In this document: positions 36,262 to 45,332 of the stretch, one piece after another
Layout of the letters: every line of letters starts with the position of its first letter
Numbering within the stretch: position 1 is the first letter of the stretch
From: Iocasia fonsfrigidae
GTDB taxonomy: Bacteria > Bacillota > Halanaerobiia > Halanaerobiales > DTU029
Length of the DNA: 64,000 nt
NCBI RefSeq assembly: GCF_017751145.1
Contig: NZ_CP046640.1
Span: 3,514,137 to 3,578,136 of the forward strand
Direction: 5' to 3'
Position numbers and translations under genes: made by a program
The notes under the pieces: generated by a model
Told to the model about the DNA's origin: nothing
What the model saw: the letters and a program-made list of their open reading frames with translations, nothing else
Database searches by the model: none

Positions 36262-36834
36262 CTATAAAATTTCTTCGCTAAAGATATTGATAAGCAGAAT
36301 CTCATTAATATTACTATAATCACAATAAATATTATCAACTTTTATTCCAATATATTCATTTAATATTTTATTAAATTCCACTTTATAACTATCAAAAAGG
36401 TATCTGGCCAGATTACTTAAAATATTTTTCCCCTCACTACTTTTAGACAATTGCTCTAATATTGGACTTACATATGGTTTAAGCCTAATAATTACAACAT
36501 CTTTATATATATCAGTTGTAATCCTTTTAGGTCCTGTCCCAATCACATACTTATACAATTTAGCTATACTAGCATTTAATCCTGTAATTAAATTGTTTTT
36601 TTTAATCACATCAATGTATTTTTCAGGAAACAAAGCAGTCTTAACTAATTCTTCATGAGATATATCTAAAGCCTGGGCCAATTCCTTTAAACTCCTGATA
36701 GTTGGACTCTTCAGGTTATTTTCAATACTACTTATAAATGATTGGGATAACCCTGATATCTCTGATAATTCCTGCTGACTAATTGATTTCCTTTCTCTAA
36801 ATTGTCTTATCATATATCCTAGTTGTTTACTCAA
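36262..36834 (-). CDS. HTH (XRE) regulator fused to a DUF2294/MpsC-like domain
   Basis: The ~190-residue product starts at a TTG (36834) with AAGGAG 8 nt upstream; a GTG at 36843 abuts that site. The N-terminal Cro/C1 helix-turn-helix reads QFRERKSISQQELSEISGLS and SFISSIENNLKSPTIRSL. The C-terminal half (residues ~85-187) matches DUF2294: LYKYVIGTGPKRITTDIYKDVVIIRLKPYV, ILSNLARYLFDSYK, and GIKVDNIYCDYSNINEILLI. Two stand-alone DUF2294 proteins are encoded at 45497 and 46090. Leader copy B precedes it and leader copy A follows it, so it may control or be co-controlled with the chemosensory operon. Confidence 0.78.
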   Translation of the reverse strand: MSKQLGYMIRQFRERKSISQQELSEISGLSQSFISSIENNLKSPTIRSLKELAQALDISHEELVKTALFPEKYIDVIKKNNLITGLNASIAKLYKYVIGTGPKRITTDIYKDVVIIRLKPYVSPILEQLSKSSEGKNILSNLARYLFDSYKVEFNKILNEYIGIKVDNIYCDYSNINEILLINIFSEEIL

Positions 36835-36876
36835 TAAATTCACTCCTTAGTTAAAAATTAAGTTAAGTAAAGTAAA

Positions 36877-37032
36877 AAAAAACCAATACCTTATATATTT
36901 CTTATAAGGTATTGGCTCACAGCTTTTGATATACATCTGGCTGCTCTTCCAACAAAATAACATTAGGTATTTAAAACTAGATTTTAATTAAATTATATAA
37001 TATATTTTTATTAAATTCATTTTATTTCCTGC
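36877..37032 (-). ncRNA. Structured leader RNA with terminator, copy B (before the HTH-DUF2294 gene)
   Basis: On the minus strand: GCAGGAAA (37025-37032), AU-rich spacer, GTTGGAAGAGCAGCCAGAT, AAAAGCTGTGAGCC, a 13 bp perfect hairpin CCAATACCTTATA/TATAAGGTATTGG (36882-36914) and T9. The regulator's start lies ~40 bp further. Compared with copy A, the conserved blocks are nearly identical while the spacer and hairpin loop differ. That pattern suggests selection rather than a recent duplication of the whole segment. Confidence 0.7.
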
Positions 37033-37195
37033 CTATGTATAAAAATTTTATAATAAAATATTATTTTCACATAATTAAAAACCCTTCATCTATAGCCTAT
37101 TAAATTAACTAATTAATCCTAATTTTAATTATAGTACACTGTATATTGTGGTCTCAATAATATAATCTACTACATTTTGTATTTTTGCCTTTATA

Positions 37196-37204
37196 TGATA
37201 TAAT
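37196..37204 (+). promoter_or_regulatory. Extended -10 promoter for nrdJ
   Basis: TGATATAAT (TGn plus TATAAT) lies 38 bp before the nrdJ start, with TTTGTA about 15 bp upstream of it as a weak -35. Confidence 0.55.
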
Positions 37205-37242
37205 GTACCATGTTACAGTACATAAATGAGGTGAGTATAAAA

Positions 37243-40200
37243 ATGACTGCAGAATGTAAATTAAATGAAAATGCCAGAAAAGTACTTGAGAGTAGATACC
37301 TTAAAAAAAATACAGAGGGAGAAATAATAGAAAGCCCTGATGAAATGTTTAGGCGGGTGGCCAAAAATATAGCAGAAGCCAACCTTAAATATGATGAAGA
37401 CCCGGCAGATGATGAAGAGAATTTCTATAAAATAATGAAAAACCTTGATTTTTTGCCTAATTCACCAACATTAATGAATGCTGGTAATGAGCTACAACAA
37501 TTAAGTGCCTGTTTTGTCCTACCTGTCGAAGACAGTATGGACGGTATTTTTGATTCTGTTAAAAATACTGCGTTAATTCAAAAAAGTGGTGGTGGTACAG
37601 GTTTCAACTTCTCCCGTCTAAGACCCAAAAACGACCTTGTTAAAACAACTGGGGGCATTGCTAGTGGACCAATATCTTTTATGAAAATCTTTGATGCAGC
37701 AACTAATACAATCAAACAGGGCGGTAAACGCCGTGGGGCAAATATGGGGATCCTACGGGTAGATCACCCAGATATCATGGATTTTATTACTGCTAAGGAA
37801 GCTGAAGAAAACTTAAATAACTTTAATATCTCAATTGCTGTTACTGATGAATTTATGGAAGCAGTTAAAAAAAACCAGGAATACAAACTAATTAACCCCA
37901 GAAATAATGAGATTACGGGTACTTTACCGGCCTGTAAAGTCTTTGATAAAATTGTCGAAATGGCACATAAAAACGGGGAACCCGGTATAATCTTTATCGA
38001 CGAAATTAATAGACATAACCCCACACCAGGAATAGGTGAAATAGAAAGTACTAATCCTTGTATTACCGGTGATACTTTAATTGCTACTGAGCATGGATTA
38101 ATGCGTTTTGATACATTATTTAAAAAATATAAAGATATAAAAATCAATATTACAACTGATAAAAGAGTTCCCCTTAGTTTAAAAAAAACAGCAAATAGCG
38201 ATAAAACAAATTACCGTCATACTAATATTAATCAAACAGCTACTAATATTTATACTGCCACTAAGATATATAATAATGGTATAAAAGATATTTATAAACT
38301 AATCACTAAAAGTGGTTATGAAATTAAAACTACAGCTGATCACAAATTTCTTACAAATAAGGGGTGGATAGAACTTAGACATTTAAAAAAAGGACATAAA
38401 ATCTTAATACAATCTAATGAAGGAATCTTTCCTAAATCTTATGAATTACCCTTTAAAACTAATAAATTTTATAAAGGAAAAAATGGTAGAAAATATAAGT
38501 ATAATTTCCCTCAAAAATGGTCACTTGAATTAGGACAAATATTAGGCTTTCTTGTAGGAGATGGCTGGCTGAGAAAAGGGGATAAAAATCGCAGGGTTGG
38601 TTTTACCTTCAGCAAAAAAGATTACCAGTTATTAGAATACTTTAAACCTATTATTAATCAAATATATGGTCAAGATATTAAACCTATTAAAAGAAAAAAT
38701 AATACCTATCACCTTTCCTACCACAGTAAATACTTTGTTGAATTTTTTAACAAGCTGGGCGTTAAAGCTGTTAAATCTAATGATAAAGAAGTACCGTCAG
38801 CTATATTTATAGCACCCCGCAAAGCAGTAATAGGCTTTTTACAGGGTATTTTTACAGCAGATGGTACAGTCTCAAATGACGAAATTAAAGGAAATTATTA
38901 TGTAAGATTAACTTCTAAATCATTAAAACTATTAAAACAAGTACAGTTACTTTTAATAAACCTAGGAATTAAATCAAAAATCTATAATAGAAAACGCAAA
39001 GCAGTTAATAACAAATTTATTTATACTAATATTAAAGGGGAAAAAACATGTTATAAAATTGATGGCATCTTATATGAACTACAAATATCTTCTAGCTCTT
39101 TATATGTTTTTGCAGAAAAAATAGGTTTCCTACTTGAACGAAAAGAAAAAATATTAACAAATATCATTTCTAATAAAAATTTAAACCAGGATAAAATGCT
39201 AGATGAAATTAAAGAAATCAAATTTCAGGGCAAGGAAACTGTATATGACCTTACAGAACCTATAACTCATTCATTTATTGCTAATGGATTTGTTGTTCAT
39301 AATTGTGGTGAACAACCTCTTTTACCATATGAAGCATGTAATTTAGGGTCTATAAATCTATCACATATGACTAAAACTAATGAAGTTGACCAAATAATAA
39401 TTGATTATGATAAATTAGCATATACAGTTAAAATTGCTACCTGTTTCCTTGATAATGTCATAGATATGAACAACTATCCCCTGACAAAAATCAAGAAAAT
39501 GGTTGAAAGCAACCGCAAAATTGGCCTGGGGGTAATGGGATGGAGTGATTTGCTGATTAAACTGGGCATCTCATATGCTAGTGAGGAAGCAGTGAACCTG
39601 GCTAGAAAAGTAATGGCCTTTATCAGAAAGACATCTTATGAGCAGTCCAGAGATATTGCTAAACGCAGAGGGTCATTCCCCAATATAGCCGATAGTATTC
39701 ATCAAAAACCGATGCGTAATGCCACTACAACCACTATAGCACCCACTGGAAGTATCAGCATTATAGCTGGCTGCAGTAGTGGTATTGAACCTTTATTTGC
39801 TATAAGCTATGAACGACATGTGCTGGATGATACCATGATAGAAGTTCATCCTATCTTTGAAAAACTGGCTCAAAAGCACAAGTTCTATAGTAAAGAATTA
39901 ATGAAAACAATTGCTAAAAATTCCTCAATACAGGATATAGAAGTCATACCGGATGCTATAAAAAAACTATTTGTAACTGCCCATGATATTGAACCAGTGT
40001 GGCATATTAAAATGCAGGCAGCCTTTCAGAAAGAGGTTGACAATGCAGTCAGCAAAACAGTCAACTTCCATCATCATGCCAGTATTGAAGATGTCCGTAC
40101 TGTTTATACAATGGCCTATGAGCTAAATTGCAAAGGTGTAACCATCTATCGAGATGGCAGCAGGTCAGAACAGGTCTTGTCAACAGGCTTTAAAAACAAA

Positions 40201-40716
40201 GATAGTATTTCCCCTTCTAAAAAAGGTAAACGTCCGCGTCCAAAAATAACCTACGGTACTACAGAAAAAACCATTATCGGCTGTGGGAAACTATATATAA
40301 TTATCAACTCAGATAAACAGGGAGTATGTGAATTGTTTACCACTACTGGAAAGGGCGGCGGCTGTCATGCACAATCTGAAGCAATTAGCCGTCTGGTATC
40401 ACTTGCCCTACGCAGTGGGGTACCACTCCACGAAATAATTGAGCAGTTGAGGGGTATCAGGTGTGAGGCAGCCATGGTTAAAAAGGATGTTAATAACCTA
40501 TCCTGTCCTGATGCAATCGGTCGTGCCCTGGAGAATTTTGTCAACAATACTAAAAATGGCAAAGATATTTATCAAAAACTCAAACCGCAGTTTACTGAAA
40601 AAAATAGTACTGACAGCGAAACAGAAGATACTAACTGTCCTGAATGTGGTGCCCGTATAGAACATGAAGGTGGTTGTGCTGTCTGTAGAAACTGTGGCTG
40701 GTCAAAATGTGGTTGA
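37243..40716 (+). CDS. nrdJ: Adenosylcobalamin-dependent ribonucleotide reductase (class II) containing an intein
   Basis: The precursor of ~1157 residues starts at the ATG at 37243 (GAGGTG upstream). Without the intein it is ~742 residues, normal for NrdJ. Motifs: FLPNSPTLMNAGNELQQLSACFVLPVEDSM, QKSGGGTGFNFSRLRP, KQGGKRRGANMG, ESTNP/CGEQPLLPYEACNLGSIN around the active site, and GLGVMGWSDLL. The C-terminus has a Cys-rich zinc-ribbon-like end (CPECGARIEHEGGCAVCRNCGW). It reduces ribonucleotides to deoxyribonucleotides using B12 and needs no oxygen. No other ribonucleotide reductase gene is in the window, and no cobalamin riboswitch was seen upstream. Confidence 0.95.
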   Translation: MTAECKLNENARKVLESRYLKKNTEGEIIESPDEMFRRVAKNIAEANLKYDEDPADDEENFYKIMKNLDFLPNSPTLMNAGNELQQLSACFVLPVEDSMDGIFDSVKNTALIQKSGGGTGFNFSRLRPKNDLVKTTGGIASGPISFMKIFDAATNTIKQGGKRRGANMGILRVDHPDIMDFITAKEAEENLNNFNISIAVTDEFMEAVKKNQEYKLINPRNNEITGTLPACKVFDKIVEMAHKNGEPGIIFIDEINRHNPTPGIGEIESTNPCITGDTLIATEHGLMRFDTLFKKYKDIKINITTDKRVPLSLKKTANSDKTNYRHTNINQTATNIYTATKIYNNGIKDIYKLITKSGYEIKTTADHKFLTNKGWIELRHLKKGHKILIQSNEGIFPKSYELPFKTNKFYKGKNGRKYKYNFPQKWSLELGQILGFLVGDGWLRKGDKNRRVGFTFSKKDYQLLEYFKPIINQIYGQDIKPIKRKNNTYHLSYHSKYFVEFFNKLGVKAVKSNDKEVPSAIFIAPRKAVIGFLQGIFTADGTVSNDEIKGNYYVRLTSKSLKLLKQVQLLLINLGIKSKIYNRKRKAVNNKFIYTNIKGEKTCYKIDGILYELQISSSSLYVFAEKIGFLLERKEKILTNIISNKNLNQDKMLDEIKEIKFQGKETVYDLTEPITHSFIANGFVVHNCGEQPLLPYEACNLGSINLSHMTKTNEVDQIIIDYDKLAYTVKIATCFLDNVIDMNNYPLTKIKKMVESNRKIGLGVMGWSDLLIKLGISYASEEAVNLARKVMAFIRKTSYEQSRDIAKRRGSFPNIADSIHQKPMRNATTTTIAPTGSISIIAGCSSGIEPLFAISYERHVLDDTMIEVHPIFEKLAQKHKFYSKELMKTIAKNSSIQDIEVIPDAIKKLFVTAHDIEPVWHIKMQAAFQKEVDNAVSKTVNFHHHASIEDVRTVYTMAYELNCKGVTIYRDGSRSEQVLSTGFKNKDSISPSKKGKRPRPKITYGTTEKTIIGCGKLYIIINSDKQGVCELFTTTGKGGGCHAQSEAISRLVSLALRSGVPLHEIIEQLRGIRCEAAMVKKDVNNLSCPDAIGRALENFVNNTKNGKDIYQKLKPQFTEKNSTDSETEDTNCPECGARIEHEGGCAVCRNCGWSKCG
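38059..39303 (+). mobile_element. LAGLIDADG intein inserted at the NrdJ active-site cysteine
   Basis: A 415-residue in-frame insert begins with Cys1 (CITGDTLIATEHGLM, block A) and has TTADHKFLTNKGWIELRHLKKG (block B with the T-x-x-H). Two homing-endonuclease helices follow, ILGFLVGDGWL and VIGFLQGIFTADGTV, and it ends in VYDLTEPITHSFIANGFVVHN (blocks F and G) before extein Cys+1. The insertion splits NP from CGEQ, directly before the predicted thiyl-radical cysteine. The insert is lysine-rich and slightly more AT-rich than the exteins. Both splicing and endonuclease motifs look intact. Confidence 0.94.
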
Positions 40717-40744
40717 AGGCAATTTAAAACAAAATTCTTTTTCT

Positions 40745-40763
40745 AAAGAGGTATAACCTCTTT
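40745..40763 (+). terminator. Short hairpin terminator after nrdJ
   Basis: AAAGAGG (40745-40751) pairs with CCTCTTT (40757-40763), followed by only one further T before GGG. It is a modest terminator. The rest of 40717-40954 is AT-rich and non-coding. Confidence 0.5.
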
Positions 40764-40812
40764 TGGGAATAATATACAGAAAGCTGGAAACAGATTATAT
40801 AATAAATCAGAA

Positions 40813-40851
40813 AATGTACCAACTGTTTTTACCAATAGCAGTTGGTACATT
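40813..40851. terminator. Long hairpin between nrdJ and mgtC
   Basis: AATGTACCAACTG (40813-40825) pairs perfectly with CAGTTGGTACATT (40839-40851). Neither side has a full T-run. It may serve as a second, bidirectional transcription end for nrdJ and the convergent mgtC unit. Confidence 0.5.
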
Positions 40852-40954
40852 ATTTCTAAAGACAATTCGATATTTCCAAGCTATAATTAGAGGAATGCTG
40901 ATCTTACAAATATATCTTAGCATAATAATATATTACTAACACATTAATAAACTA

Positions 40955-41392
40955 TTAAAGATTCTCTATCTCTGTTTCTTTTTCGTCTTTATTTGTAAAT
41001 TTCCCAACAGATATAAATAAACTAAAAATAATTATTAGGGCAGCTGCCACAGCTATATCATAAATCCCATACCCTATTGCCATCCCTAAACCAGAAACTC
41101 CCCAGAGACCAGCTGCTGTTGTCAAACCTTCAATTTTATCTTCTTGTTTAATAATTGTCCCTGCCCCAAGAAAGCCAATCCCACTTACTATCTGAGCCGC
41201 TATACGTCCGGGATCTGCGCCTGTATCTTTTCCTACCTCCATAGATAATAACATAATCAAACATGAAGTAACCGCTACAATTATATTCGTTCTTATTCCA
41301 GCCGCCTTATTCCTCTTCTCTCTGTCCAGTCCTATTAAGGCAGCCAAAAATGCCGATAAGAACAATTTAAATACATTTTCCCAGACTATCAT
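40955..41392 (-). CDS. mgtC: MgtC/SapB family membrane protein
   Basis: The 145-residue protein starts at the ATG at 41392, with AAAGAGGAG 8 nt upstream overlapping the ABC ATPase stop. It has four or five hydrophobic helices and the MgtC signature LAALIGLDREKRNKAAGIRTNIIVA, then GADPGRIAAQIVSGIGFLGAGTIIK and GLTTAAGLWGVSGLGMAIG. The C-terminal soluble domain of long MgtC proteins is missing. MgtC affects Mg2+ adaptation and ATP synthase in some bacteria. Here it is the last gene of an FbpABC-like operon, which suggests a link to metal or anion homeostasis. Confidence 0.92.
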   Translation of the reverse strand: MIVWENVFKLFLSAFLAALIGLDREKRNKAAGIRTNIIVAVTSCLIMLLSMEVGKDTGADPGRIAAQIVSGIGFLGAGTIIKQEDKIEGLTTAAGLWGVSGLGMAIGYGIYDIAVAAALIIIFSLFISVGKFTNKDEKETEIENL

Positions 41393-41397
41393 TCTAC

Positions 41398-42483
41398 TCA
41401 CTCCTCTTTGATTAAATGAATATCTTCCTTAGCAAAATAAATATCTACCTCTTCTCCTACATTAAATATATACTTATGCCGGGGATTAGTCAAATGAACT
41501 GTAATCAGATTACCTTTATAATCTAATATATATTCAAAATAGGAACCAAGATATGTTTTTCTTATGACTTTAGCCTGTAAAAAACCTTTACCTTTTTTCT
41601 CTAGGCTGATTGACTCTGGACGTAAGACAATAACTACTGATTCACCTACAGCTAAATCTTCTGTTTCCTCCATATTTATCACTTTGTCATCAATTACTAG
41701 CTGAATACTATTGTTCTGTCCCTCTTCTACCTGAGTAGGTAGAAAATTTACCTTGCCAATAAAATCAGCTACAAACTTGCTTCGTGGGTAATAATAGATC
41801 TCTTCTGGGGTCCCAACCTGCTCAATCTTTCCTCTATTCATAACTACTATTTTATCAGAAATACTCATTGCCTCTATTTGATCATGCGTAACATAAAGAG
41901 AGGTAATAGACAAGCGTTTCTGTAACTTCCGTATCTCATCCCGCATTGACTCCCTTAATTTAGCATCAAGATTAGACAGTGGTTCATCAAATAATAATAC
42001 TTTAGGTTCTACAATAAGGGCTCTGGCCAGAGCAACCCGCTGCTGTTGTCCCCCTGATAACTCTCCTGGATTTCTAGAACCAAATCCTTCTAAACCCACT
42101 AGTTGCATAATTTCTTCTGCCTTTTGGGATATGGCTATTTTACTCATCTTTTTAAAACGCAGACCATAGGTAATGTTATCCACCACAGTCATATGTGGAA
42201 AAAGCCCATAACTCTGAAAAACCATGGCCGTATTTCTTTTATTGGCCGGTATATTAACTACATCCTTACCATCCAAATATATCTCTCCACTTGTCGCTGT
42301 TTCAAACCCAGCTACCATCCTTAAAGTCGTTGTTTTACCACACCCTGAAGGCCCAAGCAGTGTAACAAGTTCCCCCTCTTTTATTTTTAATTGAAAATTA
42401 TCCACCGCAGTCACCTTTTCAGTTGACTGTTTTGATTGAAATACCTTTCTAATATTTTTTAATTCAACAGCAATATTCTGCAT
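41398..42483 (-). CDS. fbpC: ABC transporter ATPase, FbpC/PotA-like
   Basis: The 361-residue ATPase has Walker A GPSGCGKTT, Q-loop VFQSYGLFPHM, signature LSGGQQQR, Walker B VLLFDEPLSNLDAK and the H-loop VTHDQ. The C-terminal ~110 residues form a TOBE-type domain (SVVIVLRPESISL, LGSYFEYILDYKGNLI). It powers the importer formed with the long permease upstream. The MOI-type (iron, 2-aminoethylphosphonate, thiamine, polyamine) subfamily fits; the Fe3+ label is by analogy. The spacing to mgtC shows coupling. Confidence 0.88.
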   Translation of the reverse strand: MQNIAVELKNIRKVFQSKQSTEKVTAVDNFQLKIKEGELVTLLGPSGCGKTTTLRMVAGFETATSGEIYLDGKDVVNIPANKRNTAMVFQSYGLFPHMTVVDNITYGLRFKKMSKIAISQKAEEIMQLVGLEGFGSRNPGELSGGQQQRVALARALIVEPKVLLFDEPLSNLDAKLRESMRDEIRKLQKRLSITSLYVTHDQIEAMSISDKIVVMNRGKIEQVGTPEEIYYYPRSKFVADFIGKVNFLPTQVEEGQNNSIQLVIDDKVINMEETEDLAVGESVVIVLRPESISLEKKGKGFLQAKVIRKTYLGSYFEYILDYKGNLITVHLTNPRHKYIFNVGEEVDIYFAKEDIHLIKEE

Positions 42484-42516
42484 TATGTACCTCCTAACTA
42501 AACTTTTTTTGAAATA

Positions 42517-44160
42517 TCAAGTAATCATACCAGCTGACTCCTGGTCATCACCAACAAACTTACTCATCAAATAAAAAACTGTCATAACGATTACAATAAG
42601 TACCAATGATAAAACACTGGCCGCCCCTAGCCGCATAATCTCAGTCTCGGCTAATATCAAAGTACTTAAATGTGTCCACCTGGCAGAAACCAGGAAGATG
42701 ATAGCACTAACAGCAGTCATAGCCCTGACAAAACTATAGGATAACCCTGAAAAAAAAGCTGGTTTAATCAATGGCAGAGTTATTTTAGAAAATGTATAAC
42801 TACTACTTGCCCCTAAATCAGTCGATGCCTCTTCAATAGAAGGGTCGATCTGTCGTAAAGAAGCCACCCCTGACTCAATACCTACCGGCATATTTCTAAA
42901 GATAAAACAAAGAATAATGATTAACCCGGTTCCAGTTAATAAAAATGGCTGCTGATTAAAAGCCAGTATATAGCCAATACCAACTACTGTTCCCGGGACA
43001 GCAAAACTTAAAAGAGATGATAACTGTAAGATATTCTTACCCCAAAAGCTTTTTCTCACTACTAAATAAGCAATAATCATACCTAAAAGACCAGTAAAGG
43101 GTGTAGCTACTCCAGCTAAAAAGATAGTATCTTTAATACTCTCCAAACCAACATCCCAGGCATATTTAAAATGCTCCAGGGTCAAGGAATAGTCAATTCC
43201 CCATAGTTTAAAGAAAGCCCCCATTATTACTGTTAAGTATAATAATAATATAGCAAAGGTTATAAGCAACAAAAATATTATAAACAATTTACGTGTTAAA
43301 GAAGAAACCATATCTTGTTTAGAACCGGTAGGTTTCCCAGTAACAGTAACAAATGATTTCCTGGATACCCAGTACTTCTCTACCATAAAAGCTATTAAGG
43401 CTGGTATAAGTAACATAATTGCCAGGGCTGACCCCCGCGGCAGATTGTACATACCAGTAAATTGCAGATAGGCCTGTACTGAGAGGACATCATAATCCCC
43501 GGCTAACACCATAGGATTAGCAAAATCAGCAATTGAAGTAACAAAAACCAATAACCAGGCACTGGCAATTCCCGGTATGGATAGTGGAAAGGTTACTGAG
43601 CGAAATACATAACCCTTACTACCACCAAGGTTTAAAGCCGCATTCTCCAACTCCGGGCTAATTCTGGCCATAACTCCGGTTAACACCCTATAGGCGATGG
43701 GGAACATCCCCAGAGTCTGGACTATGACCAGTCCATGTAAACCATAAATACTAAAGCCTGTTATCCCTAGCAATTTTTTGGTAATCAGACCGTTTCTCCC
43801 CAATAATAGGATGATAGAGATCGTTAACATAAATGGTGGAGAAATAATTGGCAGCATTACTATCTGACGAAAAAAACCTTTACCTGGTAAGTCTACCTTA
43901 TACAGAATATAAGCAGCAATATACCCGATTATCGTTCCAAAGGTAGCTACCAGGGCACCTAATTTTATACTATTTAGAAAAGTACTCCTCAACCATACCT
44001 TTGATAAAATATATTTATATTCCGCCAAAGAAAAATTACCATCAGGCCTTAAACTTATAATAATTACACGTACAATGGGATAGACAACAAATATCCCAAT
44101 TAAAGCAGCAACAATCATTATTGTAATATTTACTAAAGGATCCTTCCTGGTTTCCATCAT
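42517..44160 (-). CDS. fbpB: ABC transporter permease, FbpB-like (fused double permease)
   Basis: The 547-residue protein has about 12 helices made of two permease halves. Each half has an EAA loop (LENAALNLGGSKGYVFRSVTFPLSIPGIA and IEEASTDLGASSSYTFSKITLPLIKPAF). This internal duplication is typical of FbpB/CysU-type iron and thiamine permeases. Tandem ATG codons follow AAAGGGGTGAT. It is located between the binding protein and ATPase genes. Confidence 0.9.
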   Translation of the reverse strand: MMETRKDPLVNITIMIVAALIGIFVVYPIVRVIIISLRPDGNFSLAEYKYILSKVWLRSTFLNSIKLGALVATFGTIIGYIAAYILYKVDLPGKGFFRQIVMLPIISPPFMLTISIILLLGRNGLITKKLLGITGFSIYGLHGLVIVQTLGMFPIAYRVLTGVMARISPELENAALNLGGSKGYVFRSVTFPLSIPGIASAWLLVFVTSIADFANPMVLAGDYDVLSVQAYLQFTGMYNLPRGSALAIMLLIPALIAFMVEKYWVSRKSFVTVTGKPTGSKQDMVSSLTRKLFIIFLLLITFAILLLYLTVIMGAFFKLWGIDYSLTLEHFKYAWDVGLESIKDTIFLAGVATPFTGLLGMIIAYLVVRKSFWGKNILQLSSLLSFAVPGTVVGIGYILAFNQQPFLLTGTGLIIILCFIFRNMPVGIESGVASLRQIDPSIEEASTDLGASSSYTFSKITLPLIKPAFFSGLSYSFVRAMTAVSAIIFLVSARWTHLSTLILAETEIMRLGAASVLSLVLIVIVMTVFYLMSKFVGDDQESAGMIT

Positions 44161-44177
44161 ATCACCCCTTTGTAAGG

Positions 44178-44211
44178 TATAACAGATAAAGAATAACCCC
44201 TATCTGTTATA
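44178..44211 (-). other. Intercistronic hairpin between binding protein and permease genes
   Basis: TATAACAGATA pairs with TATCTGTTATA around a 12-base loop and there is no T-run. Such hairpins stabilise the upstream binding-protein message, giving more binding protein than permease. Confidence 0.5.
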
Positions 44212-44226
44212 CACATGTATTTAAAA

Positions 44227-45219
44227 CTAGTGCTGACTATATACTTCCTCATTCCATTTTTCAACAAGCCGCTCTTTGTTATTTCCTGCCCAGACATCAT
44301 CCTGGTCAATGGTATTTACTTCACTAATTGGTACTGCCCCATCCATTAATTTAACATCACGGAAGGGTACTACATAGAAACTAGCATATATCTCAGCAGC
44401 CTTTTTACTTAATAACCAATTATAGAGTTCTTTAGCAAGTTCAGTCTCTTTACCGTTCTTAATCAAGGAGATTGATGCCACTTCATAACCCCCCCCTTCT
44501 TCCGGAAAAGTAATTACTAATGGGTAACCCTGTGCCTTTAGTTTTACCTGGTCATGTGCATAGCCAATACCTATTGGTACCTCTCCAATAGCAGCATTCT
44601 TACCTGGCTTAGAACCAGAACGGGTATACTGTACTATGTTTTTATCAAGTTTTTTCATATATTCAAAGCCCTCTTCTTCACCCATTAGCTGCACCATAGT
44701 TGCCAGAACATTGTATGAAGTACCAGAAGTCCCTGGATTAGCAACCTGAATATAACCTTCATATTCTGGTTTAATTAAATCTGCCCAGGATGTAGGTGCT
44801 GCTAACCCTAATTCCTCTAAACGCTGGGTATTACTTACAAAACACAATGGCCCGGCATAGATACCCATCCAATAGTTATCTTCATCTTTAAAATTATCAG
44901 GTACATATTGGGCATTTTCTGCCACATAAGGAATGGTTAAACCACTATCTTTGGCCTGAATATGCCCTAAACCTACTCCTCCTACCCAAATACTGGCCTG
45001 AGGGTTGTTCTTTTCAGCCATCATCCTGGAGACCGCTTCTCCAGTTGACAGGCGTACCCATTCTATCTTTACCCCGGTCTCAGCAGTATACTCATTAAAT
45101 ACCACACGCGCCAATTGTTCATCCAGACTGGTATAAACACTGATACTATCAGCCAGAACAGTTAAATTAAACAGACCTATCATTAGACAAAGCAACATTA
45201 CAACAGAAAACTTTTTCAT
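44227..45219 (-). CDS. fbpA: ABC transporter substrate-binding protein, FbpA-like
   Basis: The ~330-residue protein starts with a signal peptide (MKKFSVVMLLCLMIGLFNLTVLADS) and no lipobox. The body has the type II binding fold of iron/2-AEP binding proteins: ISVYTSLDEQLARVVFNEYTAETGVKIEWVRL, WVGGVGLGHIQAKDSGL, WMGIYAGPLCFVSN, GTSGTSYNVLATMVQLMG and VPIGIGYAHDQVKLKAQGYPL. Ligand residues cannot be assigned. It is the first gene of the operon, divergent from the DUF2294 cassette. It is clearly a paralogue of the orphan binding protein at 46467. Confidence 0.88.
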   Translation of the reverse strand: MKKFSVVMLLCLMIGLFNLTVLADSISVYTSLDEQLARVVFNEYTAETGVKIEWVRLSTGEAVSRMMAEKNNPQASIWVGGVGLGHIQAKDSGLTIPYVAENAQYVPDNFKDEDNYWMGIYAGPLCFVSNTQRLEELGLAAPTSWADLIKPEYEGYIQVANPGTSGTSYNVLATMVQLMGEEEGFEYMKKLDKNIVQYTRSGSKPGKNAAIGEVPIGIGYAHDQVKLKAQGYPLVITFPEEGGGYEVASISLIKNGKETELAKELYNWLLSKKAAEIYASFYVVPFRDVKLMDGAVPISEVNTIDQDDVWAGNNKERLVEKWNEEVYSQH

Positions 45220-45332
45220 CACAATAACTCCTCCTTATCATTTTTGAAATTCTTAAAATTAAGTTACCACAATTTACTTTCTCACACAATATTCAAAAGT
45301 TTAAATTGTTTTCCCCCTTTTTTTTAGACCTT

